From: Paenibacillus paridis | GTDB lineage: Bacteria > Bacillota > Bacilli > Paenibacillales > Paenibacillaceae | NCBI RefSeq assembly: GCF_006345825.1 | Contig: NZ_VCIX01000092.1 | Location: forward strand, 1,798,001-1,862,000 | Direction of reading: 5' to 3' | DNA length: 64,000 bases | In this document: in pieces, positions 1 to 7,798 of the stretch | Numbering within the stretch: the stretch's first letter is position 1 | Layout: each line of letters opens with the position of its first letter | Position numbers and translations under genes: made by a program | The notes under the pieces: generated by a model | Databases searched by the model: none | Told to the model about the DNA's origin: nothing | What the model saw: the letters and a program-made list of their open reading frames with translations, nothing else

Positions 1-482
1 TGATCCCATGACGGATGAACGTAGCTGACGCCAATCCGTTTATAGCCGATATGGGACAATACTTCTCGGCGGACATAGGGATTCATGGGTGAGACTCCGC
101 CAAACGAATGCTCTTCAGCGCGGTAAGGATCGTATACTTCAGCGAACATACCGATTGGCGTTGTTCCCGATTGCTGCGCAAGTTTCTCCAAATCACGTTC
201 TCGGTTACGCAGCAAGAAACGTCCGATACCGAGCGAAGGCTTGCCGATAATCGTAAAATCGGTCATTGCTACGCGCATGTCGGGGTAATAACGGTATTCG
301 GTTGAACCGACCACTTCACCTTCATGGATCGCAACATAGACGTGAATCGTGGGATCTTCAAGAGGTTCCTTCCACAATTCGTAAGCCAATACCTCTTCGG
401 GCGGGAAAATCGTTTGCAATAGTTTATGTAAAGCGCCAAAGTATTGATCTTCAATGGAGCAAATACGATGATAAATAAGCAT
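1..482 (-). CDS. GNAT-type acetyltransferase, 3' end cut by window edge
   Basis: Only about the first 160 residues are visible; no stop codon is reached before base 1. The start ATG at 482 follows AAGGAG at a spacing of about 10. The visible protein begins MLIYHRICSIEDQYFGAL and has the alternating beta/alpha look of a GNAT N-acetyltransferase: a strand region VYVAIHEGEVVGSTEYRYY (beta 2-4 like), then a glycine-containing loop GKPSLGIGRFLL resembling the acetyl-CoA binding motif, then a helix. A GNAT enzyme would move an acetyl group from acetyl-CoA to an amine; the substrate is unknown. It sits 14 bases downstream of another GNAT gene and is probably the last visible gene of the operon that starts with the response regulator near 4.1 kb. 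Family call is by pattern only. Confidence 0.6.
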   Translation of the reverse strand, partial: MLIYHRICSIEDQYFGALHKLLQTIFPPEEVLAYELWKEPLEDPTIHVYVAIHEGEVVGSTEYRYYPDMRVAMTDFTIIGKPSLGIGRFLLRNRERDLEKLAQQSGTTPIGMFAEVYDPYRAEEHSFGGVSPMNPYVRREVLSHIGYKRIGVSYVHPSWD

Positions 483-496
483 ATAGCATATCTCCT

Positions 497-1156
497 TTAT
501 TTAAATGGATTGCGCCATTCCATCATGGCAGCGCAGTTTCTTGATTCCTCATCATCCAAATAATGATGTGCAACACCCACTGGCATGCGGCCGCATCTGA
601 GCAAGAAGGTGATGACCGGGTCTTTCAAATCACCCGTAATCACCTTCTCCAAATACTCTTCAGGCGACATTGCTTCTGCATAAGCCCCATAACCCGGCAT
701 ACGCCCTCCGCCAAGCAGCCTGTTCAATCCCAGATACACAACGGTTTCGTACATCGTTTGCATAAGCCATTTGCCGATCCCTGATTTTCGATATTCAGGG
801 ATCACGCATATATCCACCACATACAAAGTGTCTCCGCTTGGATTGTGATTGCGGATATATCCGCTGCCGGAGATAGTCTCCCAGTCATGGGCATGGCCGT
901 AATCGTTCATATTCACAAGCAAGCCAGTCATGGAACCAATCAATCGGCCATCAACTTCCGCGCATAAAGCGCCAGCGGCAAAACGGGAGACATGCTCAGA
1001 CAATTGCTCCTTGTTCCACCATAGCTCCGAAGGATAAGGCGGTGGAAAGCTCACGCTCTGCACTTCAATCATGGCTTCAAAATCATGCTGGTTATAATTG
1101 CGAATGATGGTTTTGACCGGTTTTCCGTCAACAATCAAATAAAGCTCTTTGCGCAT
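497..1156 (-). CDS. GNAT family N-acetyltransferase (YhcX N-domain-like)
   Basis: About 219 residues from the ATG at 1156. An in-frame ATG at 1177 exists, but the 1156 ATG has a better site (GGAGAGG about 9 bases upstream). The protein has a clear GNAT core: a long central strand region (TLYVVDICVIPEYRKSGIG) with the acetyl-CoA loop R-K-S-G-I-G at about residues 127-132, followed by the helix KWLMQTMYETV. In B. subtilis YhcX, as I recall it, a GNAT domain is joined to a C-terminal carbon-nitrogen hydrolase. Here the hydrolase is a separate gene immediately upstream, so the two probably act together as a split version. Substrate unknown. The stop of the hydrolase lies only about 25 bases before this start, which indicates cotranscription. 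Confidence 0.8.
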   Translation of the reverse strand: MRKELYLIVDGKPVKTIIRNYNQHDFEAMIEVQSVSFPPPYPSELWWNKEQLSEHVSRFAAGALCAEVDGRLIGSMTGLLVNMNDYGHAHDWETISGSGYIRNHNPSGDTLYVVDICVIPEYRKSGIGKWLMQTMYETVVYLGLNRLLGGGRMPGYGAYAEAMSPEEYLEKVITGDLKDPVITFLLRCGRMPVGVAHHYLDDEESRNCAAMMEWRNPFK

Positions 1157-1181
1157 GGCTACCCGCCTCTCCACCATGATT

Positions 1182-2045
1182 TTACGATTTCCAATCTGGA
1201 TACAGATCCGTACGGCGGTCGCGCCAGGTCGTTACGGACCCTTTCGCCCGCACTTCCTCCAGTAGTGCCAAATCTAGGTCAGCTACGACGAGCATATCGT
1301 CATTGATGATCCCCTCACTCAAGATGCCTGCTGGCGGGAACGGTATATCATTTGGCGCGATAATGGCAGCCTGACCGAAGTTTGCACGCATCAGATCAAC
1401 TTTCCGAAGCGAACCGACCGTACCGGTTGTTACGATGTAAACCTGATTCTCGACCGCTCTCGCATGACAGCAATATCTAACCCGGTAGAAGCCGTGGCGA
1501 TCATCGGTACAGGAAGGACAGAAAATGACGTCCGCTCCTTTTGATCGCGCCATTCTTACAATTTCAGGAAATTCAATATCGTAACAGGTGAGCATTGCAA
1601 TCGTGCCATAAGCAGTCTCAAATACCTCAAGGCCCTCGCCTGCGGACATGTTCCATCCTTCTACCTCAGACGGCGTAATATGTATTTTGTGCTGCACATC
1701 AATTTTTCCATCGGGGTGAAAAAGATGTGCCGCGTTGCGAAGGCTTCCGTCTATGGTTTGAATGACATGCGTCCCGCCAATGATATAGACGTTATATTCA
1801 GCTGCAAGACTACTGAACAATTCTAAGTACTGCTCCGTAAAATCAGGAAGCTTATGAATGGGGAGAGCATTCCCCTGCTCATCTCCGATCGACATCAGCT
1901 GAGTCGTTAGAAACTCAGGGAACAAAATAAACTGAACCCCATACTCCGAGGCATTTCGTACATAATGAGCAACTTGCTCTGCGAATTGCTCAAATGTACT
2001 AATATCAGCAAGCATATATTGAACGGCTGCTGTCCGAAACTTCAT
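1182..2045 (-). CDS. Carbon-nitrogen hydrolase (nitrilase superfamily)
   Basis: A 287-residue cytoplasmic enzyme with the full nitrilase catalytic set: Glu in LFPEFLTTQ (about residue 44), Lys in HKIHITPSE (about 140) and the nucleophile Cys in MLTCYDIEFPE (about 174). Members hydrolyse non-peptide C-N bonds (amides, nitriles, N-carbamoyl compounds) through a cysteine thioester; the substrate here cannot be read from sequence. The closest architecture I recall is the C-terminal half of YhcX, whose N-terminal half is a GNAT domain, and the next gene downstream is such a GNAT. It starts 25 bases after the histidine kinase stop, with GGGGGAAAA before the ATG, so it probably belongs to the two-component operon. 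Confidence 0.88.
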   Translation of the reverse strand: MKFRTAAVQYMLADISTFEQFAEQVAHYVRNASEYGVQFILFPEFLTTQLMSIGDEQGNALPIHKLPDFTEQYLELFSSLAAEYNVYIIGGTHVIQTIDGSLRNAAHLFHPDGKIDVQHKIHITPSEVEGWNMSAGEGLEVFETAYGTIAMLTCYDIEFPEIVRMARSKGADVIFCPSCTDDRHGFYRVRYCCHARAVENQVYIVTTGTVGSLRKVDLMRANFGQAAIIAPNDIPFPPAGILSEGIINDDMLVVADLDLALLEEVRAKGSVTTWRDRRTDLYPDWKS

Positions 2046-2070
2046 TTCTGTTTTCCCCCATTAATCCTTG

Positions 2071-3429
2071 TTATTGTTTCCGCTGCTTGAACTGCAAGGT
2101 TATGGTCGTTCCGAGATCAGGCAAGCTAAACACGTCAACCTTCCCCTCATGCAGGTCGACGATACGTTTGGCTATAGATAATCCAAGCCCTACTCCGCCC
2201 GTCGCACGGCTTCTAGCGCCGTCTACACGGTAAAATCGCTCGAATAAATGCGGAATCTCATTCTCCGGAATTCCCATTCCTTTATCCATGACCTCGATCT
2301 TCACGATATGCCTAACCAGCGAAATGGTGACATCAATCGGCTCCTTCGAGTATTTGATCGCATTATCAAGCAAGATGACAAGCAACTGCCTGATCTTGTC
2401 TTTGTCGCCAACCATACGAACAACCTTGGACATTGCTTTCACGCGGATCGGACGGCCAAAGGTGGTCTGCAGCATGGTAGCCAGCTCATCAACCACCTGT
2501 ACGACGTCAAACAGCTCTTGTCGCAGCCAGTCCTCTTGCTCCGCTTCAGCGAGCATAAGCATAGACTTCGTTAAATTTTGCAGCCGGTTGGCTTCCTTGT
2601 CAATCGCTTCGATGGCTTCGTTGCGCAGGCTCTCATCATCGCGTCCCCAACGCTTAAGCATGCCAGCATAGCTGCTGATTACGGTTAGCGGTGTCTTCAG
2701 CTCATGGGAAGCGTCCGCAACAAATTGCTTTTGCTTCGCAAAGGTCCGGTCGAGCCGTTCAATCATTTGATTAAACGCACGGACGAGCTGCAGCAGCTCT
2801 GCGGATTCCTCCTTGCTGCTAAGCTCAATTTGCCTAAGCTTGCCGCTCCGGTCAATTTCGCGCATCGTATTGACCATTTGCTGAATGGGAGCTGTTAGCC
2901 TGGAGGTGAACCAATAGGTACCGAAAATGGCGAACAAGATCGCGCCACCGCTCGTAACGCTAAGTGCAGCGACCAGCACCTGCAAATAATTATCTAGCTC
3001 ATCCAATATACGATTAATCTCAAGCATAGCTATGACCCGATTTCCATCATATAAAGGGACGCGCATAAACAAAATGCGCTCTCCGCCCTTGGTGATCATC
3101 CCCGTATGATGATGAGACTCAAAAGTCGCCGGCAGCTGCTGAAGAAGCTCATCCGAGCCTGTTATATTAACGACTCTGTTATTCGGAGCAATGATGCGAA
3201 TCATTTCGTTAACATTATAATATTCGTTGAGCAGCTCCGGATAGTTTAATCCTCGGCCGCTCTGAATTCGGGGATTCTCCAGCATGAGATTCACCTTGTT
3301 GGCAATAACCTCTTCTTCGCTTTCAGTTGTAATCTTAATCACATAAAAATAAACAAAAATATTAAACAAAATCAAAATAAAGATCAACCAAAAGATCGTA
3401 AAGAGCGTAAACCTTTTGCGCAGCGTCAT
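2071..3429 (-). CDS. Membrane sensor histidine kinase (ArlS-like architecture)
   Basis: A 452-residue kinase. TM1 is at about residues 10-31, an extracellular sensor of about 120 residues follows, then TM2 at about 152-174, a HAMP linker, and HisKA with the phospho-acceptor His in ASHELKTPL (about residue 242). The ATPase domain shows an N box (LLDNAIKYSKEP), a G1 box (DKGMGIPENEIPHLFERFYR) and a G2 box (GGVGLGLSIAKR). Layout and length recall staphylococcal ArlS and B. subtilis YkoH; the signal is unknown. Its ATG overlaps the stop of the response regulator by 4 bases (ATGA), the usual translational coupling of cognate pairs. The ribosome would move on to the nitrilase gene 25 bases downstream. 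Confidence 0.93.
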   Translation of the reverse strand: MTLRKRFTLFTIFWLIFILILFNIFVYFYVIKITTESEEEVIANKVNLMLENPRIQSGRGLNYPELLNEYYNVNEMIRIIAPNNRVVNITGSDELLQQLPATFESHHHTGMITKGGERILFMRVPLYDGNRVIAMLEINRILDELDNYLQVLVAALSVTSGGAILFAIFGTYWFTSRLTAPIQQMVNTMREIDRSGKLRQIELSSKEESAELLQLVRAFNQMIERLDRTFAKQKQFVADASHELKTPLTVISSYAGMLKRWGRDDESLRNEAIEAIDKEANRLQNLTKSMLMLAEAEQEDWLRQELFDVVQVVDELATMLQTTFGRPIRVKAMSKVVRMVGDKDKIRQLLVILLDNAIKYSKEPIDVTISLVRHIVKIEVMDKGMGIPENEIPHLFERFYRVDGARSRATGGVGLGLSIAKRIVDLHEGKVDVFSLPDLGTTITLQFKQRKQ

Positions 3430-4124
3430 GCGTCCGGCTCCTTGATCATGTAACCTACTCCGCGAACCGTGTGAATCAGCTTATGACGATACCCCTTGTC
3501 CAATTTTTGGCGCAAATAACGAATATAAACGTCGACAAGGTTCGTTTCCCCAATAAAATCATAGCCCCATACTTCAGACAAAATATCTTCGCGCGATTTC
3601 TCGTCATTTTTGTTCTCGACAAGGTACACTAGCAGTTCAAACTCACGCGGCGTCAGTTCGATAAGGATATCCTTTCGATAAACTTTACGGGTCCGCAGCT
3701 CAATCGTAAGGTCGCCGACCTTAATCATATCCGAGCCTTCCGCTTCCTTCGGATACTGTTGGAAGATACGCAAAATGTTGCGGACGCGCGCAAGCAGCTC
3801 CTCCATCGCAAATGGCTTCGTAATGTAGTCATTTGCTCCATGCTCAAATCCGCTCACCTTATCGGGGACCGTATCACGCGCAGTTAATAATATGATCGGT
3901 ACCGGATTCCCTGCTTGGCGCAGCAAACGCAGCACTTCTATACCACTCATTTCGGGCAGCATGACATCGAGCAACACTAGCTCCCATTCGCCTGTTGATG
4001 CCATTTCATAACCCGTCCGGCCATCCGCGGCTGTGCCTACTGTATACCCCTCATGCTCCAGTTCCAGCTGTAAGATGCGGGAGATCCCCGCTTCATCTTC
4101 CACGACAAGAATTCGTTCCTTCAT
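3426..4124 (-). CDS. OmpR/PhoB-family response regulator
   Basis: A 232-residue regulator. The receiver domain covers about residues 1-118, with the acidic pair in VVEDEAG, the phospho-acceptor Asp in LVLLDVMLPEMSG (about residue 53), the switch Thr in LLTAR and Lys in YITKPF. The C-terminal winged-helix DNA-binding domain covers about residues 130-230, with the typical TPREFELLVYL helix and RGVGYM hairpin end. It would be phosphorylated by the kinase encoded immediately downstream (4-base overlap) and bind DNA as a dimer. The start ATG is preceded by AGGTGA. First gene of the apparent operon RR-HK-nitrilase-GNAT-GNAT; the roughly 110 bases between it and the hairpin at 4243-4270 must carry its promoter, which I cannot place with certainty. 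Confidence 0.94.
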   Translation of the reverse strand: MKERILVVEDEAGISRILQLELEHEGYTVGTAADGRTGYEMASTGEWELVLLDVMLPEMSGIEVLRLLRQAGNPVPIILLTARDTVPDKVSGFEHGANDYITKPFAMEELLARVRNILRIFQQYPKEAEGSDMIKVGDLTIELRTRKVYRKDILIELTPREFELLVYLVENKNDEKSREDILSEVWGYDFIGETNLVDVYIRYLRQKLDKGYRHKLIHTVRGVGYMIKEPDA

Positions 4125-4242
4125 CTTAGAGGTTCACCTGCTTCCAGTTGTAAATAAATCGCTTGCAAATATCCATCGCCAATACTAAAAAAGCATAATC
4201 GCTTAAATTTATCATAATGAAGACGTTTCACAAATGCAAGCA

Positions 4243-4270
4243 AGCCGATCTACAAAAAGAGTAGACCGGC
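4243..4270 (-). terminator. Hairpin downstream of the ABC-F gene
   Basis: Ten-base arms (GCCGATCTAC / GTAGACCGGC, one mismatch) around a 7-8 base loop, 28 bases past the stop of the ABC-F gene. The following tract is only moderately T-rich (TTGCTTGCATTTG on the minus strand), so termination strength is uncertain. Confidence 0.55.
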
Positions 4271-4298
4271 AGCTATTGAATTCAAATCATGGAACAAA

Positions 4299-5849
4299 TT
4301 AGCTTTGCATCGACCATGCCTCTACGTCCCATGTTTTGGTTACCCAATCCTCATAGAAATCAGGTTCGTGAGACACGAGAACGACAGTTCCTTTGTATGC
4401 TTTAAGTGCGCGCTTCAATTCAGCTTTTGCAACGATATCCAGATGGTTCGTCGGCTCATCGAACAAAATCCAGTTGCTCTCGCGCATCAGAAGTTTGCAT
4501 AATCGAACCTTAGCCTGTTCGCCACCGCTTAACTGATTAAGGGCGCGAGTAATATGCTCATTCTTTAGGCCGCAGCGCGCAAGCGCTGCACGAACCTCAT
4601 GCTGGTTCATAAAGGAAAATTCGTCCCAAACATCCTCAAGAGGCGTCATTGTCGGCGCTTTGGCCTCCTGCTCGAAGTAAGCAGGATTCAAATAATCACC
4701 GAGATACGTTTTTCCATCCAGCGGAGGAATGACCCCCAGTATGGTTTTGAGAAGAGTAGACTTGCCTACGCCATTACAGCCGACAATCGCGATTTTGTCT
4801 CCGCGCTCAATCGACATATTCATCTTGGGCAGCAGCGGCCTATTGTATCCGATCACCATATCCTCAGCTTCAAATACCGTTTTGCCGCTCGTTCTGGATT
4901 CTTTAAAATTGAAAGTCGGCTTTGCAGCCTCCTCAGGCTTGTCGATCCGGTCAATGCGGTCGAGCTGCTTCTCCCGGCTCTTCGCACGGCCCGAAGTGGA
5001 CGCACGCGCTTTGTTTTTATTAATAAATTCTTCTTGCTTCTTAATGAAATCCTTCTGTTTCTCGTAAGCATCGATGTGCTGAGCTTTATTTAAGTCAGCC
5101 ATTTCCAAAAACTTATCGTAATTGGCCGAATATCGCGTCATTTTTGTAAATTCAAGATGATAAATGACATTAACAACCTGATTCATAAAGGCTGTTTCAT
5201 GTGATATCAGGACAAAGGCATGCGGGTAATTTTTCAAATAGTTGGTCAGCCAGTTGATGTGCTCTTCATCCAAATAGTTGGTTGGCTCATCGAGCAGCAG
5301 CACGCCTGGTTTCTCAAGCAGCAGCTTCGCAAGCAGCACCTTGGTCCGCTGCCCCCCGCTAAGCGCGGTCACGTCACGGTCGAGCCCAATCGCATTAAGG
5401 CCTAGGCCGTTAGCCATCTCATCGACTTTCACGTCAATCAGATAGAAATCGCCGATCTCAAGCTCTTCTTGAATTTCCCCCATTCGGACGAGGAGCTCAT
5501 CCAGCGTATCCGCATCGACATCCGCCATTTGGGCAGCAATTTGGTTAAGCTCCTCTTCCAGCTGGAGCATCGGCAGAAAGGCATCTTTCAACACATCTCG
5601 AATGGTCTTGCCCGCTTCAAGCTTCGTATGCTGATCCAAATAACCGTAACGAACACGCGGCGTCCATTCCACCTTGCCTTCGTCCTTAAGCAGCTTTCCT
5701 GTCAAAATATTCATTAATGTTGATTTTCCGGTACCATTCGCTCCGACTAGCCCGACATGCTCTCCTGCCAGTAAACGAAAGGATACGTTGCGAAACAGTA
5801 CTCGGTCGCCAAACGTATGTGATAATTGCTCTACAGTTAACAAACTCAT
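4299..5849 (-). CDS. yfmM: ABC-F family ATPase (YfmM-like)
   Basis: A soluble 516-residue protein with two ABC domains and no membrane segments. Domain 1 has Walker A GANGTGKST (about residue 36), signature LSGGQRTKVLLA and Walker B VLLLDEPTNYLD. A charged linker covers about 240-310. Domain 2 has Walker A GCNGVGKST, signature LSGGEQAKVRLC and Walker B WILFDEPTNHLD. ABC-F proteins act on the ribosome (translation factors or antibiotic protection) rather than in transport. The opening MSLLTVEQLSHTFGDRVLFR and overall length match what I recall of B. subtilis YfmM better than other paralogues. GGAGATAAAG precedes the ATG. No specific resistance role can be claimed from sequence. Confidence 0.88.
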   Translation of the reverse strand: MSLLTVEQLSHTFGDRVLFRNVSFRLLAGEHVGLVGANGTGKSTLMNILTGKLLKDEGKVEWTPRVRYGYLDQHTKLEAGKTIRDVLKDAFLPMLQLEEELNQIAAQMADVDADTLDELLVRMGEIQEELEIGDFYLIDVKVDEMANGLGLNAIGLDRDVTALSGGQRTKVLLAKLLLEKPGVLLLDEPTNYLDEEHINWLTNYLKNYPHAFVLISHETAFMNQVVNVIYHLEFTKMTRYSANYDKFLEMADLNKAQHIDAYEKQKDFIKKQEEFINKNKARASTSGRAKSREKQLDRIDRIDKPEEAAKPTFNFKESRTSGKTVFEAEDMVIGYNRPLLPKMNMSIERGDKIAIVGCNGVGKSTLLKTILGVIPPLDGKTYLGDYLNPAYFEQEAKAPTMTPLEDVWDEFSFMNQHEVRAALARCGLKNEHITRALNQLSGGEQAKVRLCKLLMRESNWILFDEPTNHLDIVAKAELKRALKAYKGTVVLVSHEPDFYEDWVTKTWDVEAWSMQS

Positions 5850-5935
5850 TTGTCTTTATCTCCATTCATGTATGCACCTTAACTAATGCTTGGGATGATT
5901 CCCGATTAACCCGTATTATTGTACCACAAATACGG

Positions 5936-7552
5936 TCATTCTGTGTTTATTTCATTGTAAATGTGCTTGAAAATGGGCAAAAATGCTTGATTAAGCTGCT
6001 TGCGCATTCGTGAATCGTCAGTCGCCCTTCGACCGCCGTATTGCATGGATAGAAGCTTCTCTTCATCAAGGCGCGGCAAAATCACAAATGGAGCTTCCGG
6101 GAACAAAGACAACCATTCATTTCTCCCGCGAAAGGATAAATCTTTATTCGCTATAAATTTCAGCTGTCTTCCTGAGGGCTGCAGCTTTCGTCTGATCGAG
6201 TACAGCTGTCTAAGGTCATTGGCTTGCCATTTAGAAGCAGCTGGGTCTGCAACCACAAGTACAAGTGATGATTCATACAGCAGCTGGAGCGATTTGGCAT
6301 CAGACCATTGTGAGGATAGATCGATTAATTGAATTAATCCTCCCGTATGCCGTAAAAGCTGCTCAAAGCGCCCGTCCTCCACTATACCGCTCTGGCTACG
6401 CTGCTCCGGATGCAAATAATACCAATTGACCATTTGCTCCCGATCACTGAATTGGATGAAACGCGAATCTCCTGCACCAGCTTGATGCGGCTGTTTATTT
6501 TGTTGGCCGGAAAACCAAGCATGCCATTCAGGCTTGGCAAGCTCATGCTCTACAGCCGTTACGGTCATTCCCTTCCTACCCAGCAGCTCAGCAAGCGCAT
6601 GCGTCAGAAAGGTAGCTCCCGCACCAGATGATAAAGATAACACACTAACACGTATCGGCTTGATTACGGCAGCGCCACGCTTTGGTGCTCTAATCTCTTG
6701 TTGAGCAGCAGAGAGATTATAATACATCGTAAACGGTTGAAGTGCTTGCTCAACCTCTAATATCGAGCCATACCTTAAATGTGGAGCGGCCTGCAGCATG
6801 CGCAGAAGAACCATTTTAAATGCTTCCGGAACGTCAGCCTGCAGCTGCCTAAATGGCTCCATCTCTCCCCTGCTTCCAAACGAAGGTCGATAGCTGGCAC
6901 CTTTACTTGCCAAATAAAAAAGCAGAGCTCCCAGCCCATAAACATCTGTCCGTTCATTACTTTGGCCACCTTCTATTTGCTCCGGTGCCGCAAAGCCTCG
7001 CGTGCCGAGCTGCAGCGTATCCTGCAGCTGTCCCTTCTTGTACTGCCGCGAGATGCCAAAATCAATAAGCTTGGCATCGCCTTGCTTATCGATCATAACA
7101 TTCGATGGCTTTAAATCACGATGAATAATCGGTGGTTGATAGCTGTGCAAATGGTTGAGCGCCGAGCAAAGCTGCAGTGCAAGCTGGATAAGTTCTGCAA
7201 AGGAAAAGTGGGTCTTAGGATTCCGAAATAACTCTGCTAATGTACAACCTTCGATATATTCCATCACAACCGCCTCAAATCCCAGTTCGCTTCTTCCAAA
7301 ATAATCCACGATTAACGGTAAATGAGGGTGATTGATTTTCATCATCAGCTGCGCTTCATCTGCAAGCATAATATTTTTGTGCAGGTTAGGCTCTAGTACT
7401 TTAATCGCTCTAAGCTTGTTGGCAAGCTTCACATCCTCTGCCAAATAAACACTCCCCATTCCGCCCCTTCCAATTTCCCGTATAATTCGGTAACGGCCGC
7501 CGATCATCGTTCCACTCATAACGAAAGCCTGCTCTTCTGCCCATTCAGCCAT
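5936..7552 (-). CDS. Ser/Thr protein kinase fused to a ParA/MinD-like domain
   Basis: The chosen start is the ATG at 7552, which has GGAGG about 8 bases upstream; a longer frame to 7609 would run into a terminator hairpin. This gives 538 residues. The Hanks-type kinase domain (about residues 15-275) has the glycine loop GRGGMGSVY, Lys in RAIKVLEPN, catalytic HRDLKPSN, DFG (LIDFGISRQ) and APEQ, so it looks active. The second half (about 300-510) starts VSVLSLSSGAGATFLTHALA, which has the position and shape of a ParA/MinD deviant Walker A loop, but both lysines are missing, followed by a Walker B-like LIQLIDLSSQW. No PASTA domain or membrane segment is seen, so it is cytosolic. Kinase call is firm; the second domain is inferred. 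Function unknown. Confidence 0.85.
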   Translation of the reverse strand: MAEWAEEQAFVMSGTMIGGRYRIIREIGRGGMGSVYLAEDVKLANKLRAIKVLEPNLHKNIMLADEAQLMMKINHPHLPLIVDYFGRSELGFEAVVMEYIEGCTLAELFRNPKTHFSFAELIQLALQLCSALNHLHSYQPPIIHRDLKPSNVMIDKQGDAKLIDFGISRQYKKGQLQDTLQLGTRGFAAPEQIEGGQSNERTDVYGLGALLFYLASKGASYRPSFGSRGEMEPFRQLQADVPEAFKMVLLRMLQAAPHLRYGSILEVEQALQPFTMYYNLSAAQQEIRAPKRGAAVIKPIRVSVLSLSSGAGATFLTHALAELLGRKGMTVTAVEHELAKPEWHAWFSGQQNKQPHQAGAGDSRFIQFSDREQMVNWYYLHPEQRSQSGIVEDGRFEQLLRHTGGLIQLIDLSSQWSDAKSLQLLYESSLVLVVADPAASKWQANDLRQLYSIRRKLQPSGRQLKFIANKDLSFRGRNEWLSLFPEAPFVILPRLDEEKLLSMQYGGRRATDDSRMRKQLNQAFLPIFKHIYNEINTE

Positions 7553-7574
7553 TCTTTGATCCTCCATTAAACGC

Positions 7575-7624
7575 AAAAAAACACTCCAATACCGTTTGTT
7601 ACGAAACAAACGGTATCAGAATGC
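7575..7624 (-). terminator. Strong intrinsic terminator between yesR and the kinase gene
   Basis: On the minus strand a stem of about 17 pairs (CATTCTGATACCGTTTG with CAAACGGTATTGGAGTG, a few G-T pairs) is followed directly by seven T. It ends about 10 bases before the ribosome binding site of the kinase gene, so it either ends the yes transcript or acts as an attenuator in the kinase leader. Confidence 0.85.
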
Positions 7625-7798
7625 TTTTCTGATTGGTTATTTTAAAATATAAGCCTTTATTTATATTGCATAATAAGCAGGTTTATAATTCTACGAGAAA
7701 CAGGTACCCATCTCTTTAAGAGAAAGGGAAGCCCATTCCGTTTCTTCTTGTTAGAGCTACTTTAACATATTTTGAGATATAAATACAGATTTCCTCTT
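7625..7798 (-). other. Gap downstream of yesR with possible folded leader
   Basis: Noncoding, AT-rich. On the minus strand an 8-base outer pairing (AGAAACGG with CTGTTTCT, one G-T pair, about 7694-7736) encloses two small hairpins (GGGcttCCC and TCTCTTaAAGAGA). No riboswitch family was recognised. The promoter of the kinase gene should lie here, but no convincing -35/-10 pair was seen. Confidence 0.35.

Noticed and set aside
7553..7609. Longer N terminus for the kinase (start at 7609)
   Set aside because: The extra codons fall inside the terminator hairpin and there is no ribosome binding site; the ATG at 7552 has GGAGG.
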